From Acholoe squamosa (lineage: Eukaryota; Annelida; Polychaeta; Phyllodocida; Polynoidae), in the NCBI GenBank assembly GCA_949317995.1, contig OX439046.1:36616002-36680001 (forward strand): a stretch of DNA of 64,000 nt. The letters are read 5' to 3'. The position numbers and the translations under genes are program-made. Below, piece after piece: positions 55,613 to 64,000 of this stretch (its first letter is position 1; each line of letters starts with the position of its first letter). The notes below the pieces were generated by a model, which saw nothing but the letters and a program-made list of their open reading frames with translations, did not search any database and was not told the origin of the DNA.

Positions 55613-56169
55613 AATCAATCATTATTGTGCAATTTCTAAGTAATGTTTCATCAGCAATTGAACAATACCCATTTGCTATTTCGTCATAGATATTGTGCAA
55701 TTTTATAAACCATTGCACAATACCTGTTCATAAGTAGCTCATATGTTTCCATAAGGTCACTTCCGGTTTCTAAGTAGGTCAAACCAAAGTATTGTGCAAT
55801 ATATGTAATTTATGTAACTAGATCATATTCCAGCTCTCTAATTGGTTGGAAAAACTAGGTTGTGACCTCGTGACATCACTTCCTGTCAAATCCAGCCTTC
55901 TGATTGGTTAAAACTGGGTCAAATGGGGTCGCTTCTGTTCTGCAAGTGGGTCATGACCTAGTTAGTAGCTGAAGCTATGCGCTGAGCTTGCATGTATATA
56001 CTACTCTTGCTCATCTTTGTCAGTTTTAGTACGGTGTTGAACTGTTAAATACCAGATATATACAAGCCACCGACTCTGGAAAAACGTAAGCCTCGTCAGG
56101 GTATATACAATTATGTAAGATCATGTGTGAGGCTTTACGCTACTCCCTTTTTTAGATAGCATGTTAATG
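55613..56169. other. Intergenic, with ATTGTGCAAT words and CCAAT motifs
   Basis: TATTGTGCAAT or its inverse recurs five or so times between 55620 and 55800. Two ATTGGTT motifs (55850, 55905) and a GTATATAC near 55995 could be promoter-like, but no gene follows on that strand. Confidence 0.35.
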
Positions 56170-56425
56170 AAGTCATCTTCATTTTTGCCCTCCCCCCAGG
56201 ACCAAAGTTACGCACGAATCCTCCCATTTAACCCATAGAAATGCATGGCAATTTCATATAAAAGGTTCAACAATTTTCGCCCCCCACCCCCAGCAGGGGT
56301 TGAAAAATTTTTGACCTTCCCCCAATGAAGGGGTTGAAAAAATGTTGACCCCTTCCTCGAAGCTACCATTCCCCGGGACCACCCCCCCCCCTATGCTGTT
56401 CAAAATCGATCACTCCCTAGGTTGA
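56170..56425. mobile_element. Decayed GGGAGTGGTCATT-family MITE
   Basis: Alternating CCCC blocks with GGGGTTGAAAAA (56290-56345) and an end GATCACTCCCTAGG resemble the family interior and right end. The left end is lost. Confidence 0.45.
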
Positions 56426-56492
56426 AGAAATGGAATACATTTTATATTTTATTTTCTGAGACTCAAAGTGGATTTCTAGGGGGGAAATTTGA

Positions 56493-56930
56493 TCAAGGCA
56501 GAGAACAGTACAAGTGTAATTGTTCGAATTCATTTATGTAGGATATAGGGGTTTGTTGTCGCTTCCATAATCTACTTGTGAGGGGGAAGCCAGTGTAGAC
56601 CAGTGTCCACAAAGTATAGGTATGAGTGACATAATTCACAGCCGCCATATTACAGATAACCGATGTTGGTGTTAAATCTAGTACCGTGACCAGTCTCTCA
56701 AAAAACTGTAACATAATAGTTCTGCCTCCACCAATAACTCCAGCATTGTAAACAATGCGGTAATAATAAATATTCTGTACATTATCTAAGTTGCCGTTAA
56801 AGCATACTGCAAAGCGTCGAACAAGCCAACCCATACTTGCTACACTAGAGAATAATTCAATGTCAGTACCTACATAAAGGAGGTCACCAAGGATATCCAT
56901 CAACTGGAAGGGGTTGTTCTGAGAGGACAC
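56493..56930 (-). CDS. Hypothetical 145-codon ORF, unknown (possibly pseudogene or exon)
   Basis: Minus-strand frame with protein-like composition (LMDILGDLLYVGTDIELFSS, SMGWLVRRFAVCF, TPTSVICNMAAVNYVTHTYT). The sequence upstream in other frames (57110-56930) looks related but is broken by stops, which suggests a decayed coding region. I do not recognise the family. No zinc, nucleotide-binding or catalytic motif seen. Confidence 0.3.
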   Translation of the reverse strand: MSSQNNPFQLMDILGDLLYVGTDIELFSSVASMGWLVRRFAVCFNGNLDNVQNIYYYRIVYNAGVIGGGRTIMLQFFERLVTVLDLTPTSVICNMAAVNYVTHTYTLWTLVYTGFPLTSRLWKRQQTPISYINEFEQLHLYCSLP

Positions 56931-57874
56931 ATCTGATATGTCTGCAAGGAAAACTCTTTGGATAGAGGGATTTTGGTAAGATAATCAAGATACACATAAA
57001 ATCGGGCATCATTAGTTGTTCTGGAGCCTAAGTTTGTTAATTTCAATAAAACCTTGTCTCCTGTAAGTCTGGGCTTAAACCAGTCAGATGATTGTCATGA
57101 AATATTACTGCACTCAGACCTGTATCACTCCAAAACCAAGTCTGCATGTGAGTGAGTAATAAATGTTTAACGCCATTTCGACAACTGAGGTCATATTCAT
57201 GGCGAGAACTACATTACACATCTTCACAGATGAATGTGTCAGTGCCCGCGCATATGTGCATCAAAGTCTGCATGTAGGCAAAATTATTTCGTCTCAATTT
57301 GACATGTCGCTAGGGGTCCGGTTTCGTGTTAGAAAATGAGGTTAACACAAAATCGCTTTTGTCAGTTGGAAATATACGATGACGAGCAGATATCAGCCAC
57401 AGTAACAAAAGCTCTATGCCAACATTATGGGTGAAATTTGTTGTTGCACTACTTATCCAAAACGGCTACCCCGGAAGTTGTCCGCTTTCACGTGGGATGT
57501 TCCTGTAGTTTGCCACTCACACTCTATCTGATAGCAACCAGCAAAAGTGACCCAGTGAATAAGAAAACAGTAGAAGTTGTGTGTCAAGTACAGAGTTGCA
57601 ACGGTAGAAGTTGCAATGCTTTTGGCACGTGGTGGTGCCACTTCTTTGCGTGTGAGCAGCGCCGCAGGCGCTGGTTTTAAATGATAAAAGATGCTGTCCC
57701 TTGGAGCAATTCACCAAAGGATATATCAAGGTGCTACAACCATAAGTAAAATAGTTGGCGCTAGTGTTTTTTAGAATTCCTGAAAGGCTGTCTGGAAGTT
57801 TCTGATTTGTATCTATGCCATTTATACATCATGTCATGCATCTGAAGGTATGAACTGGCCGTTTTTTAAACCAA
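56931..57874. other. Intergenic stretch
   Basis: Holds dispersed repeat copy 4 (57148-57262). No supported gene. The 80-codon frame at 57438-57680 has no recognisable feature. Confidence 0.4.
57148..57262 (-). repeat. Dispersed ~180-bp SINE-like repeat, copy 4 (truncated)
   Basis: Starts GTGAGTGAGTAATAAATG and breaks off after GCGCATATGTGCATC. Confidence 0.85.
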
Positions 57875-58030
57875 GGGAGTGTTCATTTTTTAACAACAGG
57901 GGGGGGGTTGGTGGGTTTTCGTTTTGACCCCTGAAAATATTTTCCACCCCCCCCCTTTGAGAGGTGCCAAAATATTTTTGGCCCCCCCCCCCTCAGGAGG
58001 GGTCGAAATATTTCGCGCCCCCCCCAACAT
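57875..58030. mobile_element. GGGAGTGGTCATT MITE, left part only
   Basis: GGGAGTGTTCATTTTTTAAC followed by AACAGGGGGGGG and GTGGGTTTTCG matches the left end. It breaks off in the poly-C interior. Confidence 0.75.
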
Positions 58031-58799
58031 CAAGTTGTGTTGCACCACATTGTACAGCATCATATCACACTCAATTGTATTGTTTCACTGAAGTATAAGG
58101 TAAAAGTATCACTTCCCAGAGTTATTATCATCAATTAATTATTTTTCTATTGGAATGCAAGAAATTGAAAAGGGGGTTCCACTTCTCAAGACCAATTTCA
58201 TCAGTAGCTGCAGTGCGAGTCACACACTACTTAGCATTATGTCTTTTGTTTAGAAAAAGCAGCCAGGACAAGCTGAGTATAGGGTGGTCTGGAGGCATCA
58301 CCGCCCCAGTCAAACAGTTTTATAAATCTAGAGCATTAATTTATGCATTCTGGTGGTTTTTGAGGTTTCCCTATACCCTCTGTTTAAAATTCTACAAAAT
58401 GTTAAAATGGGATCTCATTGCATGGATCTGGATGAATCACAAGATTGATTTCTGTGGTCTTAGGTTAAAGCAAGCAAGCAAACCGTATTTGAGGGATCTT
58501 TTAAGTCTGAATCAACTTGCTGCAGACACACATGGGCCTTAATGACTCTTAACTATAGGGAATGGGCTCTTTTAGCACAGCCTTTAGAAATTTTGTTTGG
58601 GGGAGGGGGATAACCAAAGCAATCCAAACAGGCAAATCAAAAACTTTACCATTTACATGGGTTGGGGGTTTGGGTTTCTGAGCAAATGGCCAGGCCAACT
58701 CTAAGTATTCGCATACTGCTTTCCAAGAAAAATGTTTAAAACTCTTGGGCATGTTTTTTTATTGTTAGTGTGATTAATGTGTGATAGAGAGTAAGAATC
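58031..58799. other. Intergenic stretch, nothing recognised
   Basis: The 130-codon frame at 58150-58542 has no domain. Parts (58290-58480) vaguely resemble 60064-60260 (AAAATGGGATCTCAT, GGATCTGGA), so this is probably repeat-derived. Confidence 0.4.
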
Positions 58800-58825
58800 A
58801 GAGGGGGGTCTGGGGCTATGTCCTT

Positions 58826-59470
58826 CAGGAAAATTTTGAATATTGAGAAGTCAAATGGTGCATTTTGGTGACGTATGACTGGATGGTGCAGGGGGGCACA
58901 CATCCCACCTGACCCCAAGGTTTTACTACCCCTGCATCATCAATACACTGTTTTTGGCTCAGGGGGCCTAGGGGTATATGGAGATGTCCCCCACAAAAAA
59001 AAAATGAATATCGAGAAGTCAAATGGTGCAATTTGGTGATGTATGACTGGATGGTGCAGGGGGGCACACATTCCACCTGACCCCAAGGTTTTACTACCCC
59101 TGCATCATCAATACACTGTTTTTGGCTCAGGGAGCCTTAGGGTATATGGAGATGTCCCCCAGGAAAATTTTGAATATCGAGAAGTCAAATGGTGCATTTT
59201 GTTGAGGTATGACTGGATGACCTGACTGGTATGTCCCCCAGGAAAATTTTGAATATTGAAAAGTCAAATGGTGTATTTTGGTGATGTATGACTGGATGGT
59301 GCAGGGGGGCATACATCCCACCTGACCCCAAGGTTTTACTACCCCTGCATCATCAATACACTGTTTTTGGCTCAGGGAGCTTAAGGGTATATGGAGATGT
59401 CCCCCAGGAAAATTTTGAATATCGTGAAGTCAAATGGTGCATTTTGTTGAGGTATGACTGGATGACCCGA
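58826..59470. repeat. Tandem repeat, unit about 170 bp, three to four copies
   Basis: Units begin near GAAAATTTTGAATATTGAGA and AGTCAAATGGTGCATTTTG, continue TGACTGGATGGTGCAGGGGG and CAAGGTTTTACTACCCCTGC, and end TATATGGAGATGTCCCCC. Starts lie near 58826, 59000, 59162 (short unit), 59243 and 59408. A partial relative lies at 60105-60150. Confidence 0.85.
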
Positions 59471-59885
59471 CTGGATGGGTCGGGTTTATCCCGGTCGAGT
59501 CATCTCGTATGGTTCTGTATGGTGTGGTTCTGTTCAGTCTGGATCCATCTGATTCTGTCCGGTCTGGTCTGGGTCCCATTGAAGTCTTGACTGGGTCTGT
59601 TGTGGTAGGTTCATTCCAGATCCATTTGGTCCAAGTCCATTTGGTCCGGGTCTTTCCAGTCCAGGTCGGTTTAGTCTGGGTCTGTCAGGGTGGATCCATC
59701 CAGGGTGAGTCTGGGGGCAATCCAGGTAGATCTGGGTGAGTCTGGGGGCAGTCCAGGTAGATCTGTCTGGTCCGGGTCAGTCCGGTCTGGGTGAGTCTGT
59801 CCAGGTGGATCTGTCCAGGGGCAGTCTGGGTGGGTACAGGTCGGGCCATCCAGGTCAGGCCATCCAGGTCAGGTCAGGTATGTCT
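59471..59885. repeat. Low-complexity GTCTGGGTC/TCCAGGT-rich array
   Basis: Many short words such as GTCCGGGTC, GTCTGGGTGAGTCTG and CCAGGTAGATCTG, including two close copies of GGTGAGTCTGGGGGCA (59704, 59736). It directly follows the tandem repeat and shows no coding character. Confidence 0.7.
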
Positions 59886-60879
59886 TGCTAGGCCCACTTC
59901 AGATAAGGGGAGAGATTTGGGGAAAGGTTAGGGGAAGGGGAGATGGAAGGAAAGGCTTGGGAGAGAGAGAACACTGAGCACGTGATCTGACCATGACATA
60001 TGCAAATTCCGAATGCGAAAAAAAAATCGAGGCATTAAAAGTAAAGACTCTTCTTTGATTTGCCATTGATAGGTTAAAATGGGAGGGGGGTCTGGGGGTA
60101 TCTAGCCCAGGAAAATTTTGAATATTGAGACGTCAATTTGTGCATTTTGGTGCTTTTTGAGGGTGGCTGATGCCCTTGTATCCAAAGACCCCACCATATA
60201 TATAAAATGGTAAAATGATATCTCATGGGATCTGGACAAAGATTGACCCTGACAGATCTTAGAATAATGGAGAAAACTGAAAAAATGAGGAGTTTGCATG
60301 CATGTATGCGTGAGCCATCTGTGTGACAGGCGTCACACATACCACAGAGCTCTCATGTTCTAATGGAGCCAAAGAGTGAGACTTTTCCCTGAAGCTTGGA
60401 ATTTTCTAGATTTCCGAGATGCATTGAAATAAATGCAGTTCCAGGGGGTTTGGGTATGCCCCCAAGAAAATTTGGAGAAATATGGAGGTTCATTTGTTGA
60501 TTTTTAGAGCATTTTGGCACATCAACTGAGGATGGATGCTCAAGTTCACTATATAAGTATATACTGAAATTACAAAGTCTAAAATGCGTGAGAAACAGTG
60601 AGAGAGTGAGACAACCCCCAAATGTGTGAGAATCATGCCAGATGTGTGAGATTCACGACAGATGCTTGAGTGTTGAGAGCTCTGCATATACTCTTGTTGG
60701 AATTATGATTCCCCTAAAAAATTTTGAAATTTTAGAAAGAAAATGGTGCATTCTGATGCATTGTAAAATTATCAGTATAAACTTTCTCCTTCTGCAAGTA
60801 ATATATTGAGAAATTGTCCCCACTACTTATCAATTTGGGTATTTACGGCAAGTCGCGTCAATTCGTGCCTCATCGAGAA
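59886..60879. other. Intergenic stretch, repeat-derived in part
   Basis: Includes a partial copy of the 170-bp repeat (60105-60150) and words such as GAGTGAGA/TGTGTGAGA (60598-60670). No gene. Confidence 0.4.
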
Positions 60880-61017
60880 GGGTCTAAAAATTTTATGCCC
60901 CCCCTCAAAAGCAGTCAAAATATTTTTCGCCCCCCCCTCAGGAGGGGTCAAAAAATTTTACGCCCCCCCCTCAAACTCACCAACCCCCCTCTGTTGTTAA
61001 AAAATTAACACTCCCCA
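60880..61017. mobile_element. GGGAGTGGTCATT MITE, right part only
   Basis: CCCC-rich interior with AAAAATTTTATGCCC and a right end CCCCTCTGTTGTTAAAAAAT..ACACTCCCC. Confidence 0.65.
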
Positions 61018-61146
61018 ATATTAATTACTTCATACTGGAATCGTTTACTCATCCCCATTATTAGACATTGAACAGAATCATTTACATAGATAAAACCCTG
61101 ATTGTATATGCACATGTGGCGTGAATTCCCCACACTCTGGATGCCC

Positions 61147-61681
61147 TGTGGTGTGACCCTTTTTCAGTATTTCATATTCATTGTTCTCTCCTTACATTCC
61201 CTGTAAAACTCATCTGTGTATTCATTGGGGCAGTTGAGGAGAGGGTGCAAGCAAATGATGGGCCCAAAATCGCATGACATACAAAAAATTCATGGCACAT
61301 ACAATTGTAGAGGCATATAGTTATACCGGTAGTATTTGGTCTCGTCTGGAGTGGAGGGTGAGTCCTGTTGCCTGGTGTTCCTGAGGCTTTGGATAGGTGG
61401 CAGCACCGATCCGGACCCATGGGGCATCTGGCGATATACCATGGGGTACCTATATAAAGCCCTGAGCTCACCAGTCTCAGACCCGACTCTATCAAATAGT
61501 AGAGTCTGAGCAGAAGTCTATTTGTGGTTTGGGTTACGTCTTTCGAGGAGAAGCGCTAACGAGGCGCCAATTTCGCTTGTAAAATATGAGCAGTAAACTT
61601 TCGCATATCACCACCGGAACCAGGGACACACTTCCGATCATACCGTTTCTCCCCGAAAGGGTTCACGTGTGGTTTGTGACA
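61147..61681 (+). repeat. Candidate solo LTR
   Basis: About 535 bp that could run from TGTGGTGTGACC to TTTGTGACA, containing GGTGGCAGCA (about 61399) and a TATA box CTATATAAAG (61450), the same pair of landmarks as the LTRs at 2614 and 50977. Ends and target duplication are uncertain. Confidence 0.4.
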
Positions 61682-62690
61682 ACCCTGCTGCCCTCTAGTG
61701 GCATATCTTATTCACTTTGCATGGGTACATGGCAATTCTTTTGAGTTGGTTGTATGTTTCCCATTTTTCTATCACATCTGTTGTTTCAGTGGGTGCTGTG
61801 TTTCACATACATGTATATAGACAGAGGTTCAAGAGTAGTGGGAATGACTGTTCAAGGGTTATCTCACGAGGCGAAGCAATGGCAATGGAAATCTTGTGAA
61901 TCTTAGTATTTATTTCATGTTATCTGAGTCATAAATATTGGAAATTCTTTTGAAATGACATGAAAAGATAATCATTTACATGTTTTATAACCATTTGGTT
62001 CCTCTTACTGGCCATGAGATACAGGGGAGGGTTATCTCATGGGGGTGTGAGATACGGAGCTTCTATGTTAACCCTATGGGTCGTCTGTATCCCACTGTTC
62101 CAAATATGAAATATAACAGCAGATCACATGATTCCAAGGAACAGCGGTGGTTTTTATACCCTTTACTATAGGCACTGACCCTTGACCTTTCCAGGTGTAA
62201 TTTAGTGAACTAGTAATTAATGGATATTTTGCCCCTGAGTTCCATGTTATTGTTTGATATCAGGCACAAGTCATGACATATCCATTAACTACTTATTTTA
62301 TTACACGAGTAATCAATAGATAATCAATAGAATATCAATAAATTCAATAAAAAAAATCGTTCACCTCCATGCCAGGACTGGGACTCGACCTGCTACTGAC
62401 TGCTCCATATCTTCTATGAAGCCAAAAAGATGGACCAGACTAGGAGGCAATCGCCTGTGCCTGGGGTTTGCAGCGCGACTCGCTGACCAATACTATCGGT
62501 ACACACACCTCACGTCCAGTCGCTACACCATGCCTGTCATGGTTATGAGAGAGGCAGTCCCAGCCACTGTGGTGTCTATAATTACAATGCCATTCACACC
62601 TTATGCATGTGAGAATTGCTGGGGTCCCTACTATCCAGGTAGAGGCTATGGCATTATACATATACAGGCAAACACACTCCATTTCTCGTC
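61682..62690. other. Intergenic stretch; possible minus-strand tRNA-like SINE head
   Basis: On the minus strand GGTCGAGTCCC (62380-62390) resembles a polymerase III B box with an A-box-like GGAGCAGTCAGTAG upstream. No gene recognised. Confidence 0.35.
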
Positions 62691-62692
62691 AG

Positions 62693-62775
62693 TCCCTGTG
62701 GCACAATGCATAGGGAGATGGTCTTGGGATCAGTAGGGAATGGGTTTCGACCCCTGCCCCTGGCAATGGAAATCT
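62693..62775 (+). repeat. tRNA-derived SINE head
   Basis: TGGCACAATGCATAGGG (A-box-like, 62699) and GGGTTTCGACCCC (B box, 62742-62754) at tRNA-like spacing, followed by CAATGGAAATCTTGTAGG. A related tail (GCAATGGAAATCTTGTGAA) occurs at 61880-61900. Confidence 0.5.
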
Positions 62776-62928
62776 TGTAGGTTTTAACATGTGACATATG
62801 ACATGTAAGGCAAGCCTGTTACCCATGGATAACAGCACTGGGTGCATGTTATCCATGTCCCGAATATGACATGAAGACAAAGGCATATGGCCACCCATTA
62901 CTGTACAAACAGGTGCCACATGATTGAT

Positions 62929-63100
62929 TGATTTGTGTTTTACAGCACTTTAGCGGCACTAAGTGGCTATCCCGTGCTTCACAGGTTGATAATTTAAAAG
63001 AGGAATGTGTCAGTGTCCGCGCATATGTCCACCACACACATCCTGAGGGGATAGGAAAGAAGTAGAAATAGACCCTTTTAAGTGGGTTAGGGAAGCCCGA
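62929..63100 (-). repeat. Dispersed SINE-like repeat, copy 5, joined to another repeat end
   Basis: 62997-63096 matches the 5' half of the ~180-bp repeat in reverse (GAATGTGTCAGTGTCCGCGC to GTTAGGGAAGCCCG). The part before it (TGATTGATTTGTGTTTTACA from 62929) is a different SINE-like end, so the copy is chimeric or nested. Confidence 0.7.
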
Positions 63101-63288
63101 AACAGGTGCCACAGGCTGCCTACACAACTAGTACTATCACAATGTAGAGAAACACTCTACTACACTGCATAAGGCCCTCCTGGCTGTGTGGGACACATGT
63201 ATACATGTACACAGTGAGTGTGAAGGGCCTACATTGGACTTTACAATGTCCTCATGCACAGAAACAGCTGCTCCACTGTTGGTAGTTA

Positions 63289-63598
63289 GGGAGTGGTCAT
63301 TTTTTATCAACAGGGGGGTGGTGGGTTTTCGCGTGTATGCGCAAACATTTTTTACGCCCCCCCTTGATGGCAGTCAATAATTTTTGCGCCCCCCACAAGA
63401 GGTGCGGAGAGTTTTTGCACCCCTCTATGATCTATAGTAGCGCGCAGGCTTTTTTGCTAAAGAGAGGGTGAATTTTTTTTGCCCCCCCCCTCAAGAGGGG
63501 TCAAATTTTTTTTAGCCCCCCCTCGGGAGGGGTCTGAAAATTTTACGCCCCCCCCTCAAACCCACCACCCTCCCTGTTGATAAATAATGACCACTCCC
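63289..63598. mobile_element. MITE, GGGAGTGGTCATT family, complete copy with TTA target duplication
   Basis: 310 bp with inverted ends of about 40 bp (GGGAGTGGTCATTTTTTATC on the left, inverse on the right), followed inward by AACAGGGGGG..GTGGGTTT. TTA flanks both sides (63286-63288 and 63599-63601), as expected for PIF/Harbinger. The interior alternates CCCC blocks with AGAGGGGTC words. Confidence 0.85.
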
Positions 63599-63615
63599 TT
63601 AGTTAGATAAAACAA

Positions 63616-63993
63616 TTGCCATCTTTATGGAACGGTAGATATAGTCAACAAATACATGTATCTCAGGTAAAGTCTTACCCCCCTACCTCCCACTGTGGTA
63701 GCTGCCATGTTGATCTGGAGTTACAACTGGTAATACAGGTATTGTGCAGTGTAACATCAGAGTACTGGGACCACAGAGAAGCATTTATAAGCTCAGGGGG
63801 CCAGTGTCTGCACCGCAGATATCCGTGTGCTTCAGACAGGGATGAGAAACGTGACAGAACAGCTAGAGTAAGCGCTTACTTAAAAGCTCTAGGTCACAAG
63901 TTGATCATCGTATGGGAGTGTGAATGGAGAAAGATGAAACACCAGGATCCGCAGTTATGGCGTCTGAACAACACTGGAAGGTCGACTACTTGA
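63616..63993 (+). pseudogene. Fragment related to the PolB-associated endonuclease region
   Basis: An open frame of 125 codons at the window end. Its second half (RTARVSAYLKALGHKLIIVW, then ECEWRKMK) parallels YLKMLGYEVVEQYKCMWMKE in the polymerase remnant at 52468-53871, so it is probably a second, diverged copy of that polymerase-linked domain. The upstream half shows no homology. The related frame continues to the window edge after a likely frameshift near 63965. Confidence 0.4.
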
Positions 63994-64000
63994 AAGCGGC

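Noticed and set aside
57438..57680. Cys-rich 80-codon ORF
   Set aside because: Single short frame with no homologous pattern. The opposite strand is equally open.
61178..61495. 105-codon minus ORF
   Set aside because: Lies inside the candidate LTR on the opposite strand. No protein features.

Overview
The window looks like animal nuclear DNA, most likely from a marine invertebrate and perhaps a mollusc or other lophotrochozoan. The host genes have introns, intergenic DNA is packed with degenerate transposons, and a roughly 180-bp dispersed repeat ends in a GACGTTAAAC-type, CACTCACTC-like tail that I associate with mollusc genomes. The species cannot be fixed from the sequence alone.

Only two host genes are confidently recognised, and they are nested. 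PIN1 (WW domain plus parvulin prolyl isomerase) runs on the + strand as three coding exons: 29885-29942, 41905-42099 and 42396-42616. Its 12-kb first intron contains an uninterrupted 928-codon TNPO3 (transportin-3) reading frame at 31334-34120, also on +. Apart from repeats, the rest of that intron holds nothing I can identify.

Left part (1-13.9 kb): the 3' end of an LTR retrotransposon (open frame 3-1304, LTR 2614-3031), a 2.5-kb minisatellite with a 60-bp unit (4188-6690), and a series of small inverted-repeat elements. From 13906 to 26108 lies a Ty3/Gypsy element on the minus strand. Its ends are intact, but much of gag, protease and reverse transcriptase is deleted. It has a DDE integrase followed by an unusual long extension with two C2H2 fingers, and it carries an internal 3,961-bp tandem duplication. 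Segment 26.1-29.7 kb is non-coding, with a cluster of AGGTCA direct repeats and two MITE-like elements.

Right part (42.6-64 kb): no recognised host gene. It contains a single-exon predicted membrane protein (47435-48025) and a decayed family-B DNA polymerase of the Polinton/Maverick-like kind. The polymerase's two halves lie in opposite orientation (48190-49806 minus, 52468-53871 plus) on either side of a 1.9-kb element with perfect 27-bp terminal repeats. Two unknown ORFs follow (54570-54983, 55043-55441). The rest is long hairpins, solo LTRs, MITEs, tandem repeats, tRNA-like SINE heads, and a second polymerase-associated fragment at the window edge.

The window does not show a clean new multi-gene system. 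The items most worth follow-up are the Gypsy integrase extension with its tandem duplication, the inverted split polymerase, the nested intronless TNPO3, and two near-perfect long hairpins.
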